Assembly (NCBI GenBank): GCA_029953675.1
Contig: JAMWBK010000004.1
Location: 1,302,001-1,366,000, forward strand
Source of the DNA: Rhodosorus marinus
Lineage: Eukaryota; Rhodophyta; Stylonematophyceae; Stylonematales; Stylonemataceae
Reading direction: 5' to 3'
Length of the DNA: 64,000 nt
Shown: positions 1 through 10,450 of the stretch, one piece after another
Numbering within the stretch: position 1 is the stretch's first letter
Layout of the letters: every line of letters starts with the position of its first letter
Notes under the pieces: model-generated
The model's input: the letters and a program-made list of their open reading frames with translations, nothing else
What the model was told of the DNA's origin: nothing
Databases searched by the model: none
Made by a program: the position numbers and the translations under genes

Positions 1-4
1 CTAG

Positions 5-1078
5 AGGTACGCTCGAGCTTCTTTTGCGATCGAAGGTCCCCTCTGCACTCGATAAGTTTGTCGAGCGCTGATGCTCGGAATTGTGTGCAAATTTTGTAGG
101 CAAACGGCGGCTCCTTGGGAAGGGGAGAAAGCCTTCCAAGTTTGTACCAAAATTCACTCCGAGAAAAGCCCTGATTGCTGCGGGTAAGAACGCTCATTGG
201 CACAAAGTTACTTGACCGCTTGAGCTGAGCTTTCTACTGACTATGTGGGCTTACAAATTCAACGGTCCTAGATCCCAAGAAGTCTTCAGAGAGTGGTAAG
301 AAGTCCGCTAGCGCCGCAAACGTTGGAGCGGGCAAAGGTAAGGGTTTCGTAGTCACTTTGATGGGATAGAATTTGCTGCTTCGCATGCAATCTCCCCAAT
401 CCCGTTGCAGTTTCACCCGAAGTGAACGAGCTTACGGCTGATGATGGACCTGCTTCTAATGCTTTGTTTTCTTCACAAGCAGCTTCTGTTGGAGTCGCAA
501 GCGCTGCCCCCGGGGCACCACCTGTCAAGAAGCGAAAGAGGGGTCGGCCTCGCAAGCACCCACTACCGGAACAAGCGCTGGGAGCAGTTCAGGGACTGAA
601 TAGCAACGTTCCAACCGGCCACCTGCCATTGTTTCCCACACCGACAGCTGCAGTTGCCTCTGCAGATGGTGGTAAAAGAAAAACAATGCCTGATCCAAAA
701 GCGCCCGCCGTTAATTCGGCCGGCGGAGTAGGAGCCTCGAGGGATATCTCTGACATCAGCGGCTTGCAACCAAAGCCATTGAACACCGATCAGGAAGCAG
801 GTGAAAGAAACGAGTCGGCTAGACCAGAGCTGACAGAAATCGGAAGTAGTTCTCTCGTTGAGGACGGATCTGAGAAAACCATAGGCAGTCCTCTCGATTC
901 CGGTGGGCTTCGGGAAGCAAATGGCACGACATCAGCCAGACCAGATGTGGATTTAGGATTTACGAACGAAACTGCTGAACCTGCAGATTTGATGCCCGTC
1001 ATCGAACCCGGAGAATCCAAATTGCAAGATGAGCGAGAGTACAACGTGGCGATGGAAGCGTCTGCTGAAGACAACTAA
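5..1078 (+). CDS. AT-hook protein, 3' exons only
   Basis: This is the C-terminal part of a multi-exon gene entering from the left edge. Exons inferred from GT-AG borders and compatible phases are 100-183, 290-337 and 411-1078 (stop TAA at 1076-1078). A possible 31-nt exon at 5-35 follows an AG, but its donor (GTCCCC) is weak. The first exons are lysine/arginine-rich (KRRLLGKGRKPSKF). The last exon carries a classic AT-hook, KKRKRGRPRKHP, about 35 residues in, followed by about 180 residues of low-complexity Ser/Glu/Ala sequence with no fold I recognise. AT-hooks bind the minor groove of AT-rich DNA, so a chromatin or transcription role is inferred. The frame stays open across all three splices, which supports the model. 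The N-terminal domain that would name the family lies outside the window. Confidence 0.5.
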
Positions 1079-1923
1079 CCTGCTAAACCTCGGAGAAACT
1101 GTTTTTGTACAGATACCTTATTTGATTTTTGGCGAAACTTATGCAAATAGTTGCTTTTACGTCTTCAAGTAATAATATGAACATCGTTTTCGCCCGTCGC
1201 CACGACCTCACGCTCCTTGATCTCTGCAGGAAACTACTGCTTCCACTTCTCCGAACCTTCGCCGTGGCTTGTTAAGTGACCGCCACCCTTGGAGGAAGAC
1301 GGCTAGGCAATGGAGTGGCGAACTCCCGCTTTGCCAGGTATCCCACGAAAAGTAGTAAAAAAGCGTAAAAAGTATAACGGACGGTGCAACGAAGATTAGG
1401 TCGCCCACTCCAAGGCGGCACTCGCACATGGAGAAGGGTACCACATAAAAAGATACCGATACCGGCGCAAAAAAGTGAGGAAAAGTGTGAAAAAATGTAG
1501 AAAGAATGTAAAAAGTGTGAAAAGTGAAAAAAGAGTGAAAAGTGCAAAGAGTGCGAAAAAGTGCGAAAAAAATGTAAAACGGTTACAAAGTGTAGAAAGT
1601 GTAAATAGTGGAGCAAATTGCTTTAAGAAAAGCGCGAGTACTTCGCCGCGCTTAGTCTTTTTTTCCCCTCGGGGTTTTTTTTTTCAGCCTCCGATTAAAC
1701 CATTCGTTCGTTCGAAGAAAAGCTCAGAAACCACTGTATGTAAGGGTGTCAGGGCTAGAGCCTCAGGACGATGACCTACACAAACTACAAGAAGTTCCCG
1801 CGCTTTTGAGGGACCCTGAATGTCTTATCTATTCTGAACAGGCTTTTGGAGTGTTTTTGGATAACGTCTATACATAAAGGGATGATTCTAGGGTCAGTCG
1901 GCGTTAGATGCAGTGATAATTTA
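1079..1923. other. Intergenic, no gene seen
   Basis: About 850 bases separate the AT-hook gene from the first retrotransposon sequence. No convincing coding frame is visible. The only structure is the purine-rich degenerate array at 1467-1611. Confidence 0.5.
1467..1611. repeat. Degenerate AAAAGTGTG-type purine array
   Basis: About 145 bases built from variants of a 9-11 base unit such as AAAAGTGTG, AAAATGTAG and AAAGTGCG. The + strand is almost pyrimidine-free apart from T. Units vary in length and sequence, so this is an old, decayed minisatellite rather than a fresh expansion. It creates an artificial lysine/valine-rich reading frame that should not be annotated as a protein. Confidence 0.65.
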
Positions 1924-4745
1924 CCTGGCTGATCCACTGTCCGCGTTGTTCCCAAACGCGCGACGTGAGTTGGGACCTCTGAGTTTCACCATGTCTTAGC
2001 CCTTTTGTAGACTCTTCAAATGGCATGGATCGGTTGCTTGTCCGACCTGATGAGCTTCTAGCTCATATTGGGTCCGCTCCGAAGGGTCGTGCACATGGTC
2101 CCTCAGGGCTTCGGGTTGCGCTTTTCCATTGGCTTGGTGCGGAGGGCCTGGATGCCCTCTCTCGGGTGCTGGAGGGTCTCGTGAATGGGGACGATTTGTG
2201 TGCAGATGCGTGGGCTTTCTTGTCCCGCTCCGAGCTCGTTCTCTTGCCCAAGCCCGGCCATTCATGCCAGACTCCTTCGTTGCGCCCAATCGAAATGTGC
2301 GAAGCGCTCCGGAAGCTGGCGAGTCGTTTCGTCCCGCGTCGTGTCGTGTCACTAAAGGAGCCAGGGGCTTTTTTGGTTGACTGGTGACTAGCATCCTGCA
2401 GCTGGATGGTCTCAGTGCGTAGCCCTTTGGTACGCCTTCAGTCGATTTCGCGAACGCTTTCAACAGTGTGTCGCGTACTCACGCGCTTGAGGCGGTTCGT
2501 CAGCTCTTTCCAACTGGCTTCCGTTTCTTGCGCCGCGTCTATGGTGGGGCCTCAATTCCCCTCACCTTGTCACCTTGGGTGCAGAGAGCCACAGTTTTGT
2601 GGCACATACGGGTGTTCAGCAGGGAGGCCTCTTAGGGCCTTTCCTGCACGCCTGCGGCTTGCAATTGGCGTTGTTGCGAGTGAAGAATCAGTTCCCGCGG
2701 GTCCGAGTCGTCGCGTTTCATGACGATGTGACGCTCCTCGGCACTCCTCATGATGTTGTGCCGGCGTATTCTTTTCTTGGCGAGGTGGAGCACTTCTAGG
2801 CTTGCGGATAAACCATACCAAGTGTGACTTTTGGGAAGGCCCGCTGTGCGCTGCGGCCCAGGTTCCCCCTTGGTTTCGGGGCATTTTGCATCCCGAGGGC
2901 TTTATTCTATTTGGTGTCCCTGTGGGCACTGCGAGTTTTGTAGAGCGTACCCTTTGTGTGCTCCCGAGTCGCCATGATGAGCTGCTGAATGAGCTGTGCC
3001 GCCTCCCCAAGGGGTACCTCCAGATAGCTTTGCTCATTTTCCGATTCAGCGCGTCCCAGCGCCTGAACTATTTTCTGCGGCAGCTACCTTCCGCGTGGGG
3101 TTCTTGGCTAGCCCTTCGGCTGATCAGCGTGCGAGGGATGTTTTGAGCACATTGTTGGACGCGGAGCTCTCTACATTAGGAGGGGAAGAACAGGCTGTCC
3201 TTCACTGTCAGCTGGCCCTGCCCGTGCGATTGGCGGGACTGGTCGTGGGGACTGACGCGGCGATCCAACCAGTGACCGCGGTGAGCTCTTGGGCCAATGC
3301 ACTGACTACATGCGTGTCATTGCATTGGCCCAAGAGCTCACCGCGGTCACGCAGACCTCTCTATTCTAGGGGAAAACGAACAGACTGTCCTTCACCGCCA
3401 GCTGGCCTTGCCTGTGCGCATGGACGGACTAGCCGTGGGGACTCATGCAATAATCCAACCGGCGGCCGTGGTGAGCTCTTAGGCAAATGCTTTAACTACT
3501 TGGTCTAAGGAGAGCAATCCCGCCGTGCGTGGTTTGTTACGAGGCCTCCGTGAGGGGCATTTGGACGTGACTCTCAGCTCGAGGCTCGGAGGCGTTTTTG
3601 ACGAGCTGGAGGGTGCGTCTCAGAAATGTATTGCCCTGCCAAGCGGTACACCTCCCCGCTACGGGTCGTGGCGGGCAGTTCTTGACTCTTTTGGCGGATC
3701 TCGTTCGGGAAGCTCTGCGGCCGAACCGCGTCTTGACAGTGGAGCCCGGATGGAGGCTGGCGTTTGCGCTGGAGACGATGCTGACATGGATGGTGTCGAT
3801 GCTGAAACGGACGCTGTTGCCGTGCCGTCGAGGCCGCCTGAGGAGCCTGTTACCCGGTCGGGCCCGGCCCCTTCGAGAACTGATGTAGTACAAAAAGCCC
3901 TTTCCTGGGACATACATCGGGACTCGTACGCCACCCTTCTAGGTTCAGCTTCCTCTCCGCCTTCGACCTTGGCTCGCCTTCGTGCTTTGGGGGGTAGCCT
4001 CAGCTCTCACTTCTTTACGGTCATTCCTGCCTACCCGAGGCTAGTGATGACAGACTTCGAGATGCGCACGAGCTTACGTTTGTACCTTGGCTTGCCCCAA
4101 CCGCCGCGGCTGGGGCCTCGAGTTGTAACCTGTGCGGTAGCCACGTGCGGTGCGGTGAATTCGGTGGACACCTGTTGGCATCCTGTCCGCAGGTCCAGGG
4201 GGCTGCTGTTTCGCTATCTTCGTTCCCAAATGCTGGGCACGGACCGGGAGGTGGAGTATGAGGTCCCTCTGCCCGTGGCCACAGCAATTACTGATACGGC
4301 TGACGCACTAGGGGTGCAGCGGGTGGCGGATCTAGTGGTGACTGATCTCAGCGCCCGTCGGAGTGAGTACGTTGACCTTTCTATTCCTTGTCCTCATGCG
4401 ACCAGATATCTACCCGCATCTGCACGCTGCCGTGGCGCTGCGGCTCGGTCAATGCGGCAACTGAAGGATTCCCAGTACGCTGCAGCTATGTTGGACTCTA
4501 CCTCCGCGATTCGGCCTTGTCCTATCGGTTTGTTCCACCCATCATCGAGTGCTTTTGGTTTAGTTGATTGTGTCGGCTCTCGCTGGCTTCGGGGGCTCGT
4601 CACAGCCTAAGTCGAGTTGATAGCCTCCTCACCGAGCTGTCCTTGACCTTATGGCGTTCCAACGCGGCTTTACTGTTCGACGCGCGTCATCAGCGTCTTC
4701 TTTCTCGCATCTCAGGGTAGTTAGGCTCTGATAAACTGATGATGA
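1924..4745 (+). mobile_element. RLE-type LINE, copy A (subfamily 1), decayed
   Basis: A 5'-truncated, heavily mutated copy running from just before the reverse transcriptase to the 3' end. Recognisable pieces are RT motifs 1-2 (GPSGLR..., LVLLPKPGH, 2025-2387), the QQGG/FHDD palm region (2575-2799; FHDDVTLLG near 2718), the thumb (2802-3146) and the C-terminal zinc/endonuclease region (3525-4610). Frames are broken by several indels and stops. It contains an internal duplication of the thumb-to-linker segment (about 3180-3300 repeated at about 3370-3490) joined by a perfect 30-bp inverted repeat. The 3' end reads GGCTCTGATAAACTGATGATGA, written here as CTCTGATAAACTGATGATG, which differs from the commoner subfamily 2 tail. 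Non-functional. Confidence 0.85.
3272..3350. repeat. Perfect 30-bp inverted repeat, 19-nt spacer
   Basis: The left arm 3272-3301 begins GTGACCGCGGTGAGCTCTTG. The right arm 3321-3350 is its exact reverse complement, and 3302-3320 is the spacer. It sits inside retrotransposon copy A at the junction of two diverged copies of the same coding segment. This is the signature expected of a fold-back or template-switch event, not of a functional terminator. Confidence 0.9.
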
Positions 4746-4995
4746 GCTGTCCTTGACCTTATGGCGTTCCAACGCGGCTTTACTGTTCGACGCGCGTCTT
4801 CAGCGTCTTGTTTCTCGCTTCTCTGGTTAACTACCTAACTGGCTCTGATAAACTGATGATGATGATGATGATGATGAGCTTTCTTTGACGCTGTGGCGCC
4901 CCAATTCTGCTTGTTTTTGGACGCGCGTCATCAGCGTCCTGTCTCCCGCTTCTCAGGGTAGTTAGCCTCTGAATAAACGGATCCTCATCATTGGA
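4746..4995 (+). mobile_element. Two 3'-terminal LINE fragments in tandem
   Basis: Directly after copy A come two severely 5'-truncated copies. The first (about 4743-4877) starts GAGCTGTCCTTGACC and ends in a (TGA)8 tail at 4854-4877. The second (about 4875-4990) starts GAGCTTTCTTTGACG and ends CTGAATAAACGGATCCTC. Each starts right at the GATGA tail of its predecessor, so tails and heads share the bases GATGAG. The first is subfamily 1, the second subfamily 2. Confidence 0.8.
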
Positions 4996-6027
4996 CGCAG
5001 AAAAAAATTCGTCCTTCACCGGCAGATTGCGTTGCCCGTCCGGGTGGACGGGCTGGCCGTGGGATCTTACGTAGCAAACCAGTTGGCGGCTGGAGTGAGT
5101 TCGTGGGCCAATGCGCTTAATACATGGTCTACGAAGCGTGATCCGCATGTGAGTGGTTTGTTGGGAGGGCTTCGGGTTGGGAGGCTGGATGCGACTCTCG
5201 CCCCACGGCTCGGGGTGGTTTTTGCGGAACCGAAGGCCGCTTTCGGAAACGCCGGGAAAGGCGAGGAACAGCCGCAGAAAGATGGCAGTCCACACAAAGA
5301 TCGCGAACAAACTCAATCGCGCCCAACCCAGACAACAAAACCCGATCTCGTCGCATCCATCAAACCTCTCCCGCACCCTATTTTTTGCTCCAGCTACCCT
5401 CCGAGTGGGGGTCTTGGCTGGCGCGCCGCGCAGACCGACGAGGGAGGGACGTGCTAGGCACGCTGATGGATGCTGAGCTATCTGTTTTGGGGGTTGCAGA
5501 AAAGGACGTCCTTCACCGGCAGATCGCGTTGCCCGTACGGTTGGGCGGGCTGGCTGTGGGATCTTACGCGGCGATCCAGCCGGCTGCTGTGGTGAGTTCG
5601 TGGGCCAATGCGCTTAATACATGGTCTACGGAGTGTGATCCGCATGTGAGTGGTCTGTTGAGTGGACTGCGGGTTGGGCGGCTGGACGGGACTCTCGCCC
5701 CACGGCTCGCTTTGGTTTTTGCGGAACTGGAGGCCGCTTTTCAACAATGTACCGTCCTGCCGAGTGGTACCCAGGCTCGTTGCGATTCCTGGGCGGCAGT
5801 TCTTGAATCATTAGGTGGCCAGCGTTCGGGAGTCTCTGCTGCAGCACCGTGTGTTGGAAATGGTGTAGAAACTCCCTAGGATGCTGACGCCGTCGCTGTG
5901 CCGTGGAGACCGCCAGAGGAGGGCGTTTCCCGGTCGGGTCCACCCCCTTCGAGGACCAATGTAATCCAAAAAACCCTTTCGTGGGACATACATCGGGACT
6001 CGTATGCCACCCTTCTGAGTTTATCTT
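4996..6027 (+). mobile_element. Mosaic of internal LINE fragments
   Basis: Three pieces are joined. 4996-5238 (+) encodes the linker after the RT (LPVRVDGLAVGSY...). 5239-5345 matches the element's 5' leader at 16576-16672, here in inverted orientation relative to the coding pieces. 5390-6027 (+) is a longer linker fragment containing WANALNTWSTE, ending where copy D begins in the opposite orientation. None is functional. Confidence 0.7.
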
Positions 6028-9000
6028 GATGATCCGTTTATTCAGAGGCTAACTACCCTGAGAAGCGAGAGACAAGACGCTGATGACGCGCGTCCACAAA
6101 CAAAGCAGAATTGGAGCGCCACAGCTCCAATTCTGCTTTGTTACAGGGTCAAAGAAAGCTCCGTGAGCAGACTATCTAAACGCCCTGGGTCGTTGCGAAA
6201 CACAGCTCGCAGCCAGCGAGAACCTACACTATCTATCAAGCCAAAGCACTCAATAATGAGGGGGACGAACCGGTATGTCACCGCCGAATCGCGAAAGGTA
6301 GGGTTTGACATCGCTGCCGCGTACTGCGAATCTTTCACTTGCCGCATGGACCGAGTTGCAGCTCCTCGACGCCGAGCCGACGCAGGCAGGTACCTGGTCG
6401 CCTGAGGACAAGGGATGGAGAGGTCAATGTACTCACTGCGACGCGCATTGAGGTCAGTCACAAGGAGATCCGCCACCCGCTGTACCGCTGGGGCGTCACT
6501 CTCATCAGCAATTTCCGATGCCATCGCCAGAGGGACCTCATACTTCACTTCTCGGCCCGTACCGAGGGATTGAGAACGAAGGTAGCGGAACAGCAAGCGG
6601 TTGAGCCGCGTATGGCGTCTGGTCCGGGCCCCTTGAACCTCCGCACAAAACGCCAACAGATGCGCATCATAATCACCCCACGGCACATTGGTCCTGCACA
6701 ATGCGCATCTAGAATCCCGCTCAACAGGCCAAGGGGGTTGCGGCAAGCCCAGGTAAAGTTCGAGATCGGTAAGCGCCAACCGCGGATACGCAGGTATGAC
6801 CGTCAAAAAACGGGAGCTGAGACTCCCCCCCAAACCGCGCAGGCGAGCCAAAGTCGACGCCGAGCACGAAAGTAAACTCAGAAGGGTGGCATACGAGTCC
6901 CGATGTATGTCCCACAAAAAAAAGGTTTTTTGGATTACATCGGTCCTCGAAGGGGCCGGACTCGACCGGGAAACACCCTCCTCTGGCGGTCTCAACGGCC
7001 ACGGCGGCAATTTCCTCGGCAGTTTCTACACCATTTCCAGCACACGGTGCTGCAGCAGAGACTCCCCGAACGCTGGCCACCGAGGGAGTCAAGAACTGCC
7101 GCCCAGGAATCGCAACGAGCCTGAGTACCACTCGGCAGGGCGGTACATTGTTGAAAAGCGGCCACCAGTTCCGCAAAAACCCTCCCGAGCCGTGGAGCGA
7201 GAGTCCCGTCCAGCCGCCCAACCCGCAGTCCACTCAACAAACCACTCACATGCGGATCACACTCCGTAGACCATGTATTAAGCGCATTGGCCCACGAACT
7301 CACCACAGCCGCCGGCTGGATCGCCGCGTAAGATCCCACAGCCAGCCCGCCCAGCCGCACGGGCAACGCGATCTGCCGGTGAAGGACGTCCTTTTCTGCA
7401 TCCCCCAAAACAGATAGCTCAGCATCCACCAGCGTGCCTAGCACGTCCCTCGCTCGTCGGTCTGCGCGGAGCGCGAGCCAAGACCCCCACTCGGAGGGTA
7501 GCTGCCGCAAAAAATGGGTCAACATCTGGCACGCGCTAAACCGGAAGATGAGCAGAGCGGTCTGGAGGTACCCTTCTGGGAGACTACACAGCTCAGTCAG
7601 GAGCTCATCATGATGACCCAGGAGCGCGGAGAGGCTGCGTTCAACAAATATCGGAGTGCCTACGGGGACACCGAAGAGAAGGAAGCCCTCAGCTCGCCAA
7701 ATATCTAGGAACCTGGATGGAACCGCGTCCGTGGTGCAGTGAGACCTCCCCCAGAAGTCGCACTTGGCGTGGTTGATACCTGCGTATGCCCCCACCAAGG
7801 AAGCCACCTCGCCGAGAAAATCGTAGGCCGGCACTAGATCGTCGGGAGTGCCAAGAAGCGTCACATCGTCATGGAAGGCGACCGCACGGACCCGCGGGAA
7901 CTGATGTTTCAGCCGCAACAGCACCAGTTGCAATCCACAGGCGTGCAGGAACGGCCCTAAGGGATCGCCCTGCTGCACACCCGTATGAGCCGCAAAGGTG
8001 TGGCTCTCGGCACCCAAGGTGACAAATCGGGGCCCGTTCGGCGCTTCACCATATACGCGGCGTAAGAACGGGAAGCCAGAGGGGAAAAGCTGACGAACTA
8101 CCTCAAGCGCGTGTGCTCGAGACACACTGTTAAACGCGTTGGCGAAATCCACAGAAAGCGTACCTAAGGGCTCATCGCGGGGACCGTCCAGTTGCAGGAT
8201 ACGTACGCGTCACCAGTTCACAGCCACCTGAATAGCCGACACCGACCTGGGTCAACCCAAAAAAACCGCTGGCCTCCTTAGTGAGCTGACGCGATAGAAA
8301 GGGGGTCGCCAGATTCCGCAATGCTTCGCACATCCCGATTGGCCGAAGGGAAGGTGTCTGGTCTGAATTTCCAGGCTTGGGCAAGAGGACCAGTTGGGAG
8401 CGCGAAAATAGTGCCCAGGCCTCTGCGCAAAAATCGTCCCCATTGACAAGACCCTCCAGTACCCGCGCAAGGGCGTCCAGCCCTTCTTCACCCAACCAGT
8501 GAAAAAGTTCGACCCGGAGTCCTGAGGGACCAGGTGCACGACCTTTCGGGGCGGACCTAAGCAGAGCCAGAACCTCATCCGGCCGAACAAGCAACCGACC
8601 CCTACCGCGTGAGGAATCGACAAAAGGATCTAAGACACGCTGGAACTCAGAGTTCCAACTCACGTCGCGCGCAGGGAACAACGCGGCGACTGGATCAGCC
8701 AGGTCAGTCCGATACGGCTCGACTGAAGCGCCTTGCTGGAGGATGGCCGCCCCACGCCGAATATTCCCCAGTGCCACTGCTGCCTTTGCCCGTACCCGCC
8801 TACGGGAACGAGAAGAAGGTGAAGTCCCGCACGAAGAGAAAGAGGAGACACTAGCGAGGTATAAAGATTCTGAGAAAGCAAAGTCCCCCGCCAGAAAGGA
8901 CTGAACTTTGCATCTAATTGGACATGCATCGCGCCCCTGGGAGACCGTGAGCACTAGCCGAGGAAAAACAACAAAAGCTTCCAAGCAAGTGCTGCTTGAG

Positions 9001-9415
9001 GATGGTCGGCCACCTCCATAAGCAGGAATTCCAAAAGAAAAGAAACCCTTCTGCGCAAGCGATGAGGGAGAGAGACTGGGGGCGAACGAGGGCAAAGAGG
9101 GATATCCCCAGAAGCAAAACGCCCAACAAAACCTTCGAACCAAGAAACAAGGCGAGAACGCCAGTCCTCAAAGCTACCTGGGCTCGGAAAGAAAGCAGGA
9201 AGCTCGCAATGTTCCTTTAAAAGACTCAGACATCCTGCTCCCTCACCACGGAGGAAGCGTCTACGGGATGCGAATCCGCAACGGAATCAGAAGAATTTCC
9301 CCCAACTAGCGCCAAGAAGGGGCGCTTGAGCGGAGGGGCACGCAAAGCGGAGAAGGATGCATAGATAGCCCTAAGGAGCCGGAGACCCTCCCCGGACGCC
9401 AATGGGCGAAGGGAC
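6028..9415 (-). mobile_element. RLE-type LINE, copy D, near full coding length
   Basis: Reads leftward: 3' end at 6028 (TTATTCAGAGGCTAACTACC on +), 5' truncation at 9415. Coding blocks are the C-terminal CCHC plus endonuclease (6141-7010), RT palm and thumb (6992-8152), and the region ahead of the RT with RT motifs 0-2 (8172-9143). The blocks are separated by frameshifts. The one at about 8205 is a 4-base GTAC insertion relative to copy G. The zinc motif is C-x2-C-x11-H-x4-C followed by RxRRH. The endonuclease core reads VADLLV...SEYIDLSIP...VKDSQY. FHDD is intact. The 5' end joins an unrelated 3'-region fragment at 9416. Confidence 0.85.
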
Positions 9416-9582
9416 CTCGCAGGCGAGCCAACGTCGACGCCGAGCACGAAGGTAAACTCAGAAGGGTGGCATACGAGTCGCGATGTATGTCCCACGAAAG
9501 ATGAAAGCCCCTTCGAGGACCGATCCAAAAAGCCCTTTCGTGGAACAAAAGGGCTTCATACATCGGGACTCGTATGCCACCT
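9416..9582. mobile_element. Fold-back LINE fragment
   Basis: Two inverted copies of the same roughly 33-base coding segment face each other: 9467-9496 (GGCATACGAGTCGCGATGTA) and 9549-9581, its approximate reverse complement. Between them is a scrambled segment repeating CCCTTTCGTGGAACAAAAGG-like sequence. It joins the truncated 5' end of copy D to the 3' end of copy E. Confidence 0.6.
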
Positions 9583-10450
9583 TGATGATCCGTTTATTCA
9601 GAGACTAACTACCCTGAGAAGCGAGAGACAAGACGCTGGCGACGCGTGTCCACAAACAAAGCAGAATTGGAGCGCCACAGCTCCAATTCTGCTTTGTTAC
9701 AGGGTCAAAGAAAGCTCCGTGAGCAGACTATCTAAACGCCCTGGGTCGTTGCGAAACACAGCTCGCAGCCAGCGAGAACCTACCCTATCTATCAAGCCAA
9801 AGCACTCAATAATGAGGGGGACGAACCGGTATGTCACCGCCGAATCGCGAAAGGTAGGGTTTGACATCGCTGCCGCGTACTGCGAATCTTTCACTTGCCG
9901 CATGGACCGAGCTGCAGCTCCTCGACGCCGAGCCGACGCAGGCAGGTACCTGGTCGCCTGAGGACAAGGGATGGAGAGGTCAATGTACTCACTGCGACGC
10001 GCATTGAGGTCAGTCACAAGGAGATCCGCCACCCGCTGTACCGCTGCTGGGGCGTCACTCTCATCAGCAATTTCCGATGCCATCGCCAGAGGGACCTCAT
10101 ACTCCACTTCTCGGTCCGTACCGAGGGATTGAGAACGAAGGTAGCTCAGAAGCAAGCGGTTGAGCCGCGTATGGCGCCTGGTCCGGGCCCCTTGAACCTC
10201 CGCACAAGAAGCCAACAAATGCGCACCATAATCACCCCATGGCACATTGCCCCCGCACAATGCGCATCTAGAATCCCGCTCAACAGGCCAAGGGGGTTGC
10301 GGCAAGCCCAGGTAAAGTCGTAACCTTACACGAAGTTCGAGATCGGTTAGCGCCAACCGCCGATACGCAGGTATGACCGTGAAGAAACGGGAGCTGAGAC
10401 TCCCCCCCAAACCGTGCAGGCGAGCCAAAGTCGACGCCGAGTACGAAGGT
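9583..10450 (-). mobile_element. RLE-type LINE, copy E, 3' part
   Basis: A 3' fragment with the C-terminal half of the protein in one open frame (9697-10443 region). It shows CALCGGNVPWGDYGAHLLAS followed by C, then RTRRHTRLNRLL, VADLLV, SEYIDLSIP and VKDSQY. The stretch is uninterrupted by stops and is the clearest view of the zinc-endonuclease module. It is cut at about 10450, where copy F begins head to head. Confidence 0.8.

Noticed and set aside
1475-1774. Lys/Val/Ser-rich 99-codon frame
   Set aside because: It is simply the translation of the degenerate AAAAGTGTG array; no start context, domain or splice support.
4838-4877. (TGA)n run as an independent microsatellite
   Set aside because: It is the 3' tail of a LINE fragment, since it follows CTCTGATAAAC exactly as in other copies.
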